The position numbers and the translations under genes are program-made. This document shows positions 1 to 5,763 of a stretch of 6,203 nt of DNA, piece by piece. Numbering within the stretch: position 1 is the first letter of the stretch; each line of letters starts with the position of its first letter. The DNA is from Bacteroidales bacterium UBA3856. GTDB lineage: Bacteria > Bacteroidota > Bacteroidia > Bacteroidales > UBA932. The stretch spans positions 2,687 to 8,889 of the forward strand of contig DGHE01000162.1 of the NCBI GenBank assembly GCA_002392525.1. Direction: 5' to 3'. The notes under the pieces are model-generated. The model was not told the origin of the DNA, made no database searches, and worked only from the letters and a program-made list of their open reading frames with translations.

Positions 1-125
1 GCGTCGGGAGCCTGCTGCTGCTGGCTCTCCGGCTCCTGGATACGCTGAGGTGTCAGCGTATCCGTTGCCTTGCTGCATCCGGCCAGGACAAGTCCGGCCA
101 TCAAGTAAATATATATCTTTTTCAT
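1..125 (-). CDS. Lipoprotein, N-terminal fragment (runs off window)
   Basis: Only the first 41 codons are inside the window. The protein opens with a textbook lipoprotein signal: two lysines (MKK), a hydrophobic stretch (IYIYLMAGLVLAG) and a canonical lipobox L-A-G-C with the lipidated cysteine at residue 17. After it comes a polar, Gln-rich and Pro-rich segment with four glutamines in a row, typical of a flexible linker between the lipid anchor and a folded domain. The ATG lies 19 bases after the stop of the large coiled-coil lipoprotein, with no terminator in between, so it is very probably the third gene of the same operon. No promoter is visible in the gap. The function cannot be told because the mature domain is outside the window. 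The lipoprotein assignment is strong and the role is unknown. Confidence 0.82.
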   Translation of the reverse strand, partial: MKKIYIYLMAGLVLAGCSKATDTLTPQRIQEPESQQQQAPD

Positions 126-144
126 GATATTGTTCCGTTATAAA

Positions 145-3100
145 TTATTTCCAAGTACTTTCGCCGCCGTTACCATAATCCGGGGTTCCGGCCTCGATAC
201 CGCCGCTTACATTGCTGTTGCTGATCGCGAGCGTGTAGGTGTAGTCCTGCCAGCAGGTGTGCGCTTTCAAGACAATGGTGTAGGTGCCCTCGGCAGCACT
301 GGCGGGTACATTCAGCTTGAGCGCATCCGGAGTCGCGCCGGAAACAAGCGTCCAACCCGTAAAGGTCTCGCTGCCATTCACGGAAACAAGGGTGAAGGTG
401 ATATCCTTGAAGATCTCCTTGACGGTCCCCTTGTATTTACCCATCTTGCTCTGGGCGTAACCGTTCTTGTAGATATAGTTGCCGTTGATATCTACCATGT
501 TCAGAGGCAGGACGCCTGCAGCACCGGACTTGATGATGCCATTGCCGGTAAGAACCTGCTTGTTGGGAACGGCAATCGGGTTGAACTTGCGCACGAACAC
601 GGAGTCAATCTTCTTGTCGGAGTAGTTCACATAGATGTTCTCGCTGCCGGGCACATAGAAATTGACGTCGGCGGACTTCACGTACAGGGCGCTCTTGACA
701 GCCACGCTGTCCGTCTGGCCATAGTACATTACATTGGTGAAGTCGGCGATGGATACGCCTTCGTGTTCAGGCTTGGACGTGAGCGTAAAGACGGGGACGA
801 GACCCTTGGCAGCAAAGCTGGCCGGGCTGATACCGCCTTCGCCGTTGGTACCGGTCACAACCTGGATATTGCCGTTTCCGGTGAGGTCGAGCTCGGTCTT
901 GGCCATGGTGATGTTGTCCGGGTTGGTCACCCAAACCGCGCTGGGAGAGATGTTGAAGTAGTAGTTGCCCTCGTTCTCCAGGGCTCCGTAGGTGGTGAGC
1001 ATGTAAGGATCGGCGGTTTTGGCGACGACCGGCCACTTGACGCTCACGACCTGACCGATGTAACTGTGGAAGGTGTAGGTGACAAACTTGGCCGGGTCGG
1101 GCTTGGACAGATACTTGCCGTTGGCGTCATAGTTCTGGGCCAGATCGCGCAGCACCTTGGAAGTGAGACGTTTTGCCGCTTCCTCCTTGTCCTGGGAGAA
1201 CAGGTAGAAGCTACCGCCCTGCGTGTTGTTGGTGAACTCCTTGTCAAAACGGGCCGCCATGGCGTCATCCGTGTTATCCCAGACCATGTTGCCGGCGAAG
1301 AACTCACTGTCCTCGGACAGGCCGAAGGCAGCCTTCTGAGAATACTTGTCGGATGCGAAGATCTTCTGGTCAACGTACTTTTTGTACACGCTGTCGGCCA
1401 GGTTGGTCGTCTTGATGAGGTAACGCTCATTGCTGCCGGAGGTATATAAGCCACCGTCAGTGAGGGACTTGCCGCCCAGAAGGGTGACACTGAAGGGCTT
1501 CAGCGTAATGTCGATGGGAGCGCGATCGCGGTCCGTGGCGTTGATGGTGACCTTGGCGTCGGACTGCTTGGAGAAAGGAAGCACGTAGCTGCCGTCAAGC
1601 ACATAGCTGGCCTTCTTGACCTTGGCCTGCGCATCCAGATCGCCCCAGGAGGCAATGGCAACGCTGTCCATCACAAATGTAGTGTCGCTGGCGGGCGTCG
1701 TCAGAACCGCATAATTGTATCCCTTGAGGTCGGTGGGAACGGTGGCATCCGTGGCCTTGGTGAATGCCTTTCCATAGAAGTCGGACACTACGATACCGTA
1801 GGCCTCGTCTTTACCGTCCAGGACTACCTTCTTCTCACCCTTTACAAGGACGGGCTTGGAGATGAGTCCCTTGTGAATATAGTTCTTCTGGAAGGAGGCA
1901 ATATTCGCGTGGTCGGAATTCTTGTCGATTTCGTAGGTCCAGTTCATCTCATGGGAAATCTCGAAGCGGAGATTCTTGGCCTTGCCCAGCGTGATGGTGG
2001 CACCCATATTAAGGGTAGCGGAGGCGCTGGAGTTGATACCGTTGTTGTAAGCGTAGTTGAGCTTTTTGGTGTGGACGTCAGAGGTCCCGATGAGGTGCTC
2101 CTTCACAAGCTTCAGGGCCTTGGTGGAGTCGATATTCACCTTCGCGAACTTGGCATCGGCCAGGTCGGCGTGCTTGAGGAAGGCGCACTTGTCGTCGCTG
2201 GCGGTGGTAGTGATCCTCAGCGAAGACTCGGGCATGTCGTAGCCCAGCTTGCGAAGCTCTTCGTAGGTGTAATAAGGCTCCTCGGCCATCTTAGCCATGT
2301 GCATGTTGGAGACGGGAGTGATCTTGGCAGCGATGAAGCAGTCCTTGTAGGGATAACGCAGCGTGGTGTCCATGTACTCCATCTCGTTGGCGTACTCGTC
2401 GGTCGTCTTGGTGTAGGCAATCACGTTGGTGGTGTCGGTAGGATTCACCTGCTTGATGTAAAGGTGCTTCATATCCACCGTAATCTTGGGGCTGGGAACG
2501 TTGATGGTTCCCGTGTACTCGGATGCCACGTGGATGCCCTTGGCCTCATCGGCCACGACCAGAGACACGGCGTAGGAGTCCAGAACGGGCTCGTCGTTCT
2601 CCACGGTAGCCTGGAAGTTCTCGTGGCTGAGATTGAAGACAATCTTGCCGGTCTTGTTGTCGCCTTCTGCACCCAGGATGGTGAGCTTGGGCTCGGCCAG
2701 CTCGGGGACACGGGTCTTGAGGCCGTCTTCGATCACGAAGGTGAACACTTCCTTGGCGTGGGCGGCGAGGCCTTCGGCAAGAGAGTCGGGGGCTACCTTA
2801 TATACTACGTCAAAGTGGTCGACGGGCTCGTTGTAAGCAATGGCGATGCTGTTCTCACCGTCCGTGATGAGCGAGAACGGGATACCGAACTTGAGGTCCT
2901 TGTACTGGGGCACGAACACCAGGGACTGTACGCGGGCTTTCAGGGCGGCGATCTCGGCGTCAAGCGCGGAGAGCTTCTCCTTGAACTTCTCATCCAGCAG
3001 GGCCAGGATCTCGTCCATGGTGATATCCTTGCCGGCCAGAAGGTCAATCTCGGCCTGCAGGGCATTACGGATACCCTCTACGTAGGCCTGAAGCGTGATG

Positions 3101-3978
3101 TAACCGGGCTCCTCGTCGCTCTTGAGGATGGCGAGCTCGGCGTTCAGCATGGCCATCAGGTTCTCCAGGGCGGTCACTTTGTCGTCGATGGAGCCGAGAT
3201 GGGTGTCCACGGAACCCTTCCAGTTCTCGAAGCTCTGGAGGAAGGTGTTGTACACGGAAGCGTCCAGTTTGGTGCTCGCGAGGTTGTCGCACACGTCACC
3301 AATGGTCTTCAGGTTGGCGGCAGTGGCCTCCTTGAAGGCATCGAGGTCGGTCTGAAGCTTGACGATGTTTTCCTCGCAGGCCTTCACGCGGGCCTCCAGG
3401 GCGGGGATGGTCTCCTCGTTGAGCTTCTTGATGGCAGCTTCGTTGGCGGTGACACGGGCGGCCAGCGTCTCGATGGTACCGCCGATGGCGGCGTCAAGAG
3501 CCTTGATGCGCGTGTCGATGGAGGACTCAAGGTCGCTCTTGTAGGTCTCCACACGCGTAGCCAGCGTCTCGATGGCCAGGGTATTGGCGTCGATCTTGCC
3601 GTCCTGGGCTTCGTCAACGGCCTTCTGGTCCTTGATGATCTTGTCAACGGCTGCCTGGAAAGTGGAAACTGCCTTCTGGAAGTCTTCTTCGCTCACCTTT
3701 CCGGCAAGGGCTTCGGTGAGCTCGGACTTAGCGGCATTCAGGCTGGCAAGGAGGTCCTTGTCGGCCTGTACGAGAGACTGCAGCTCGGGAGCCACCTCTG
3801 TCTTGTAGGCGTCCAGCGCAGTTTTCATGGCACTGATCTGCTGCTGCAGATTGGCCTGGTTGGCGTCAACCTTTTCCTCGATGCGCTCGAGGTCTGCCTT
3901 CATGTCCGAGGTACAGGACACGGTGGCCAGCGATGCGGCAAAAATTGCCAGCAAGGCATACTTGCATACGTTTTTCAT
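145..3978 (-). CDS. Large coiled-coil surface lipoprotein with beta-rich C-terminal region (1277 aa)
   Basis: Residues 1-22 form a lipoprotein-type signal (MKNVCKYALLAIFAASLATVSC) with the likely lipidated cysteine at 22; Thr at -3 of the lipobox is unusual but tolerated in this phylum. Residues about 25-345 are almost entirely heptad-patterned helix, rich in Ala/Leu/Glu/Lys and poor in Pro and Gly, with recurring IETLAxRV and ALExRV units. This predicts a long coiled-coil rod. Cysteines at 201 and 230 could cross-link partners. The helix ends at a boundary around residues 346-360 (VQSLVFVPQYKD). As I recall, a similar VxYVPxYxD junction occurs in Bacteroidetes coiled-coil lipoproteins annotated with a DUF4988/'PL29 N-terminal' domain. 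The remaining ~930 residues are beta-rich with no catalytic motif I recognise; two LTGNGxI segments about 113 residues apart suggest repeated sandwich domains. No type IX secretion C-terminal signal is apparent. It lies 29 bases after the OmpA-like gene, so the two are probably cotranscribed. A surface stalk or adhesin is inferred; the ligand is unknown. Confidence 0.9.
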   Translation of the reverse strand: MKNVCKYALLAIFAASLATVSCTSDMKADLERIEEKVDANQANLQQQISAMKTALDAYKTEVAPELQSLVQADKDLLASLNAAKSELTEALAGKVSEEDFQKAVSTFQAAVDKIIKDQKAVDEAQDGKIDANTLAIETLATRVETYKSDLESSIDTRIKALDAAIGGTIETLAARVTANEAAIKKLNEETIPALEARVKACEENIVKLQTDLDAFKEATAANLKTIGDVCDNLASTKLDASVYNTFLQSFENWKGSVDTHLGSIDDKVTALENLMAMLNAELAILKSDEEPGYITLQAYVEGIRNALQAEIDLLAGKDITMDEILALLDEKFKEKLSALDAEIAALKARVQSLVFVPQYKDLKFGIPFSLITDGENSIAIAYNEPVDHFDVVYKVAPDSLAEGLAAHAKEVFTFVIEDGLKTRVPELAEPKLTILGAEGDNKTGKIVFNLSHENFQATVENDEPVLDSYAVSLVVADEAKGIHVASEYTGTINVPSPKITVDMKHLYIKQVNPTDTTNVIAYTKTTDEYANEMEYMDTTLRYPYKDCFIAAKITPVSNMHMAKMAEEPYYTYEELRKLGYDMPESSLRITTTASDDKCAFLKHADLADAKFAKVNIDSTKALKLVKEHLIGTSDVHTKKLNYAYNNGINSSASATLNMGATITLGKAKNLRFEISHEMNWTYEIDKNSDHANIASFQKNYIHKGLISKPVLVKGEKKVVLDGKDEAYGIVVSDFYGKAFTKATDATVPTDLKGYNYAVLTTPASDTTFVMDSVAIASWGDLDAQAKVKKASYVLDGSYVLPFSKQSDAKVTINATDRDRAPIDITLKPFSVTLLGGKSLTDGGLYTSGSNERYLIKTTNLADSVYKKYVDQKIFASDKYSQKAAFGLSEDSEFFAGNMVWDNTDDAMAARFDKEFTNNTQGGSFYLFSQDKEEAAKRLTSKVLRDLAQNYDANGKYLSKPDPAKFVTYTFHSYIGQVVSVKWPVVAKTADPYMLTTYGALENEGNYYFNISPSAVWVTNPDNITMAKTELDLTGNGNIQVVTGTNGEGGISPASFAAKGLVPVFTLTSKPEHEGVSIADFTNVMYYGQTDSVAVKSALYVKSADVNFYVPGSENIYVNYSDKKIDSVFVRKFNPIAVPNKQVLTGNGIIKSGAAGVLPLNMVDINGNYIYKNGYAQSKMGKYKGTVKEIFKDITFTLVSVNGSETFTGWTLVSGATPDALKLNVPASAAEGTYTIVLKAHTCWQDYTYTLAISNSNVSGGIEAGTPDYGNGGESTWK

Positions 3979-4007
3979 ACTTACGAATATTGAGCGTTAT
4001 TACTTGC

Positions 4008-5174
4008 TTATTTCCATTCGCAGATAACCACCCGGTTACCGCTGATTTTCTTTCCCTTGCTGAAGAGGTCTGTCCCGCCCATGGGCTTTCCTTCCAACTG
4101 GGACTCGGGGACGCCGGCCTTCAAGAGTGCTTTTCTTACCGCCCTGACGCGCCGCTCGGTAATGGTCTGATTATAGGACGGTGTTCCGTAAGCGCTGTCG
4201 GCATAGGCGGTGAGGGTAAGAACCACTCCCGGGTGCTCCTTGAGGAAGGCCGCCATCTTTTCCACTTCCCCGCCATATTCTTCCCTGACCTTCCAGGAAT
4301 TGCTGTCAAAATAAAGCTTGACGGGTGCCGGAAGTTCTACCGGTTCCTCTACCGGTTCATCGGCCTTCACCTCTACTTCTTCAACCTCTACTTCCTCAAC
4401 CTTTACCTCTTCAACTTTTCCCTCTTCTATATGCAAAGGTTTGGACTCTACCTCAGGAGTAACGACCACCTCGGGTTCTACGACAATTTCAGGCTCTACT
4501 ACAATCTGAGGTTCGGCGACCTTCGGGGCTTTCGGGGCTTTCTTGGCCCTGGCGCCAAAAGCGTAACGCAGGCCAGCCATCAGGGCGATGCTGGCGTCGG
4601 GGGTGGAGCCGTGCTTGGAGTTGACGGCATCCGGCATGAGCGAGCCGATGGCCTCGGCCGTAATGGAAAGGTTCTTTCCTACGGGGAAGGCATATCCGGC
4701 GCCCAGGCGACCGGCCATGAAAGCCTTGGCAGGTGTCCAGAGATCCTGGAAGTAGTCCGGCTTGAAGCTTACGTCTGCCTTCGAGGCGCCGTTGGAGAGT
4801 CCCACTATGAGACCAGCGCCGGCGAAGACATACAAATTGTTAAGCTTGGGGAGGGGATGCCAAATAAGATCCACAGTGGGCCTTATATAGCTGTAGCGAT
4901 AGTACTCCTTGGTACGCATCACATAACCTTTTCCTTCATAACCGCCCACGCCCACGCGCAGCGCGAGGGGACGGGAGAAACGGTAGCCTGCACTGACAGC
5001 CAGCGCCGGGGAGGTCATACCAAAGAAAGATCCTTCTCCGGAAGCGTTGGAAAGACCAGCCTGCGCCTCAACCCACCAGGGGGAGGAACCGGCTGTCTGT
5101 GCCATGGCCCCCGTGGCCATGCCTGAAAACAGGGCCACTGAAAGAAGTATTCCAAGTTTAAGTGTCCGGGACAT
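4008..5174 (-). CDS. OmpA-family outer-membrane protein with peptidoglycan-binding domain (388 aa)
   Basis: The start at 5174 was chosen because MSRTLKLGILLSVALFSGMATGAMAQ is a clean signal peptide (cleavage after AMA, residue 25). A longer open frame to 5255 would add 27 unlikely residues through an AT-rich operator-like region. Residues 34-208 alternate aromatic and small residues, as in an eight-strand type outer-membrane barrel, ending GLRYAFG. Residues 209-283 are a periplasmic linker: a Lys/Ala/Pro stretch, then VVEPE-type and VEEVE-type repeats. Residues 285-388 are an OmpA C-terminal domain (KLYFDSNSW; AYADSAYGTPSYNQTITERR; NRVVICEW). Asp326 and Arg342 align with the pair that binds diaminopimelate in characterised OmpA domains, so peptidoglycan binding is expected. 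It is the first gene of a probable three-gene envelope operon and follows two HTH regulators. It could act as envelope anchor or partner for the coiled-coil lipoprotein. Family assignment is firm; the specific role is inferred. Confidence 0.93.
   Translation of the reverse strand: MSRTLKLGILLSVALFSGMATGAMAQTAGSSPWWVEAQAGLSNASGEGSFFGMTSPALAVSAGYRFSRPLALRVGVGGYEGKGYVMRTKEYYRYSYIRPTVDLIWHPLPKLNNLYVFAGAGLIVGLSNGASKADVSFKPDYFQDLWTPAKAFMAGRLGAGYAFPVGKNLSITAEAIGSLMPDAVNSKHGSTPDASIALMAGLRYAFGARAKKAPKAPKVAEPQIVVEPEIVVEPEVVVTPEVESKPLHIEEGKVEEVKVEEVEVEEVEVKADEPVEEPVELPAPVKLYFDSNSWKVREEYGGEVEKMAAFLKEHPGVVLTLTAYADSAYGTPSYNQTITERRVRAVRKALLKAGVPESQLEGKPMGGTDLFSKGKKISGNRVVICEWK
4371..4415 (-). repeat. 15-bp tandem repeat encoding VEEV(K/E) in the OmpA linker
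   Basis: There are three adjacent 15-base units on the plus strand (ctctacttcttcaac, ctctacttcctcaac, ctttacctcttcaac), differing at one to three positions. They encode VEEVK-VEEVE-VEEVE at residues 254-268 of the OmpA-like protein. A degenerate fourth unit follows at 4416-4430. A further 12-base duplication (ctaccggttcct, ctaccggttcat) lies at 4337-4360 and encodes the EPVEEPVE part of the linker. Units are multiples of three, so copy-number change by slippage would lengthen or shorten the linker without breaking the frame. Confidence 0.85.
4456..4509 (-). repeat. 18-bp tandem repeat encoding VVEPE(I/V) in the OmpA linker
   Basis: Two clear 18-base units lie at 4474-4491 and 4492-4509, with a degenerate third at 4456-4473. 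They encode the series IVVEPE, IVVEPE, VVVTPE around residues 223-241 of the OmpA-like protein. The Pro every sixth residue suggests an extended, rigid spacer between barrel and peptidoglycan-binding domain. It adjoins the VEEVE repeat, so the linker is made of separate repeat types with different periods. Confidence 0.8.
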
Positions 5175-5203
5175 GTTCGTATTAGTTTTATGTAAAAAAA
5201 CAG

Positions 5204-5211
5204 TAAATATA
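5204..5211 (-). promoter_or_regulatory. Weak candidate -7 element for the OmpA operon (TATATTTA)
   Basis: TATATTTA differs from the Bacteroidetes consensus TAnnTTTG only at the last base. A start a few bases downstream would give a leader of roughly 25 bases before the ATG at 5174, which is a sensible length. The palindrome at 5221-5243 would then sit over the -33 region. No TTTG is found at the expected 19-21 base spacing; the nearest is 26 bases upstream. The region is so AT-rich that chance matches are likely. Confidence 0.25.
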
Positions 5212-5220
5212 ACGGTATTA

Positions 5221-5243
5221 AATTTGGTCCATCGAACCAAATT
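5221..5243. promoter_or_regulatory. Operator-like palindrome upstream of the OmpA-like gene
   Basis: AATTTGGT at 5221-5228 and ACCAAATT at 5236-5243 form a perfect 8-base inverted repeat. Read as half-sites it is TTTGGTCC (5223-5230), three bases, GAACCAAA (5234-5241). A closely similar palindrome is present upstream of the stand-alone HTH gene. It lies 47 bases from the OmpA-like start codon, between candidate promoter elements. There is no T-run after it, so a terminator is unlikely. A dimeric regulator's binding site is inferred, and the neighbouring AraC-type proteins are the obvious candidates. Confidence 0.55.
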
Positions 5244-5252
5244 GGATTGTTT

Positions 5253-5260
5253 CAAAAATA
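5253..5260 (-). promoter_or_regulatory. Candidate -7 promoter element (TATTTTTG) upstream of the OmpA operon
   Basis: TATTTTTG is an exact match to the Bacteroidetes consensus TAnnTTTG, but it sits in a T-rich tract where such matches are easy to get. A partial -33 element (CTTG) is 17 bases upstream, slightly short of the usual 19-21. Transcription from here would begin just before the palindrome at 5221-5243, placing that site at about +5 to +30, where a bound protein would block. It is an alternative to the element at 5204-5211. Confidence 0.3.
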
Positions 5261-5306
5261 AAAAAACCGTTATTTCTCAAGCAGATGAGAAACGCGGTAC
5301 TCCGCG
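5254..5306 (-). terminator. Possible intrinsic terminator at the 3' end of the stand-alone HTH gene
   Basis: On the minus strand two inverted repeats lie at the end of the coding region: CGCGG-AGTA-CCGCG (5306-5293), then TTTCTCA-TCTGCT-TGAGAAA (5292-5273). They are followed by TAACGG and a T-tract of seven T, A, five T (5266-5254). The arrangement resembles a terminator that overlaps the stop codon. The weak points are the AT-rich second stem and the six bases between stem and T-tract. If it works, the OmpA operon needs its own promoter. Confidence 0.35.
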
Positions 5307-5644
5307 GGATTGTAACCGTATACGTTCCTGAACTGGATGCGGAAATTGGGGAGAGTAAGTCCCACCGACTCGGCAATGGCCGTGATGGAGAGCTCGGGCC
5401 TCTCTTTCATGAGACGCTCGGCTTCCTGCAGGCGGATACTGTTGATGTATCCCGGGAATCCACGTCCATACGCATACGTATTAAGGATTGCGTTCAAATG
5501 TTGACGCCGAAGACCGAAGCGCCGCATGATATCCTGGCGCTGGAGAGCGGGGTTGGTATAGAGACGCTCTTTACGAACGGCCTGATCGATAAGACGGAAC
5601 AGGTCTCGGTCTGAAAGTTTGATCTGAACTTGTTTGACTTGCAT
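5270..5644 (-). CDS. Stand-alone AraC-type HTH transcriptional regulator (124 aa)
   Basis: The protein is essentially a bare AraC-family DNA-binding domain without a sensor, dimerisation or receiver domain. The first HTH spans about residues 33-55 (PALQRQDIMRRFGLRRQHL). The family's connecting helix spans about 62-82 (FPGYINSIRLQEAERLM), and the second HTH about 86-108 (SITAIAESVGLTLPNFRIQF). It ends with the typical GYNPAEYR signature. It is complete: ATG at 5644, stop at 5270, and no other plausible start, since the next Met is inside the first HTH. Over about 103 aligned residues it is roughly 56% identical to the C-terminal domain of the upstream gene, with an identical NFRIQF recognition-helix core, so the two are paralogs. 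It sits between that gene and the OmpA operon, and a palindrome resembling the one ahead of the OmpA-like gene lies in its own upstream region. Regulation of itself and of the OmpA operon is inferred. Competition with the larger paralog at shared sites is another option. Confidence 0.9.
   Translation of the reverse strand: MQVKQVQIKLSDRDLFRLIDQAVRKERLYTNPALQRQDIMRRFGLRRQHLNAILNTYAYGRGFPGYINSIRLQEAERLMKERPELSITAIAESVGLTLPNFRIQFRNVYGYNPAEYRVSHLLEK
5329..5349 (-). repeat. 21-bp identical segment shared by both HTH genes (copy 1)
   Basis: This segment is identical, base for base, to 5829-5849, exactly 500 bases away and in the same reading frame. It encodes NFRIQF and the first base of the next codon, the core of the second recognition helix. 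The flanking sequence diverges, so the identity reflects either recent duplication with strong local constraint or local gene conversion. Confidence 0.9.
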
Positions 5645-5648
5645 GGGA

Positions 5649-5656
5649 CAAAGATA
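5649..5656 (-). promoter_or_regulatory. Candidate -7 promoter element (TATCTTTG) just before the HTH gene
   Basis: TATCTTTG matches the Bacteroidetes -7 consensus TAnnTTTG exactly and ends only four bases (TCCC) before the ATG at 5644. No TTTG -33 element is seen 19-21 bases upstream. If used, the transcript would begin at or next to the start codon, giving a leaderless or nearly leaderless mRNA. The palindrome at 5696-5713 would be centred near -60, a position compatible with an activator. Confidence 0.35.
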
Positions 5657-5695
5657 AAGTACCTTCTTTAACTTTTACCATTTTTGACAGTTTGC

Positions 5696-5713
5696 TTTGG
5701 TCCACGGACCGAA
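5696..5713. promoter_or_regulatory. Operator-like palindrome upstream of the stand-alone HTH gene
   Basis: GGTCC (5699-5703) and GGACC (5706-5710) form a perfect inverted repeat around two bases. Extended, the half-sites are TTTGGTCC and TTCGGTCC, with one mismatch between arms. It shares the nine bases TTTGGTCCA and the overall symmetry with the site at 5221-5243, with spacer two instead of three. The two-base centre makes a stable RNA hairpin unlikely, which favours a DNA-level protein site. It may be an autoregulatory operator. Confidence 0.55.
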
Positions 5714-5763
5714 CTTTAAGTCAAAAAGCCAAAAATTAACCCATGTATCAAAAAACAAAAAAA

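Noticed and set aside
124..1449. Open frame of 441 codons on the plus strand
   Set aside because: It is a codon-aligned antisense shadow of the 3' part of the same lipoprotein gene, with Gly/Val/Asp-rich nonsense composition.
1873..3993. Long open frame of 706 codons on the plus strand
   Set aside because: It is exactly codon-aligned and antisense to the coiled-coil lipoprotein. Its length follows from avoidance of TTA, CTA and TCA codons in the real gene. The translation is a low-complexity Gly/Val/Leu/His series with no domain, no signal and no plausible start context.
3933..5126. Open frame of 397 codons on the plus strand
   Set aside because: It is a codon-aligned shadow of the OmpA-like gene crossing a true intergenic gap. 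The minus-strand frame has a signal peptide and an OmpA domain, so the plus-strand frame is not a gene.
5221..5243. Palindrome upstream of the OmpA-like gene as a transcription terminator
   Set aside because: No T-run follows on either side in the required position, and a sister copy exists in another leader, so an operator is the better reading.
5175..5255. Upstream extension of the OmpA-like protein to an ATG at 5255
   Set aside because: The extra 27 residues would place a non-signal sequence before a perfect signal peptide and would be encoded by the AT-rich region holding the palindrome and candidate promoters.
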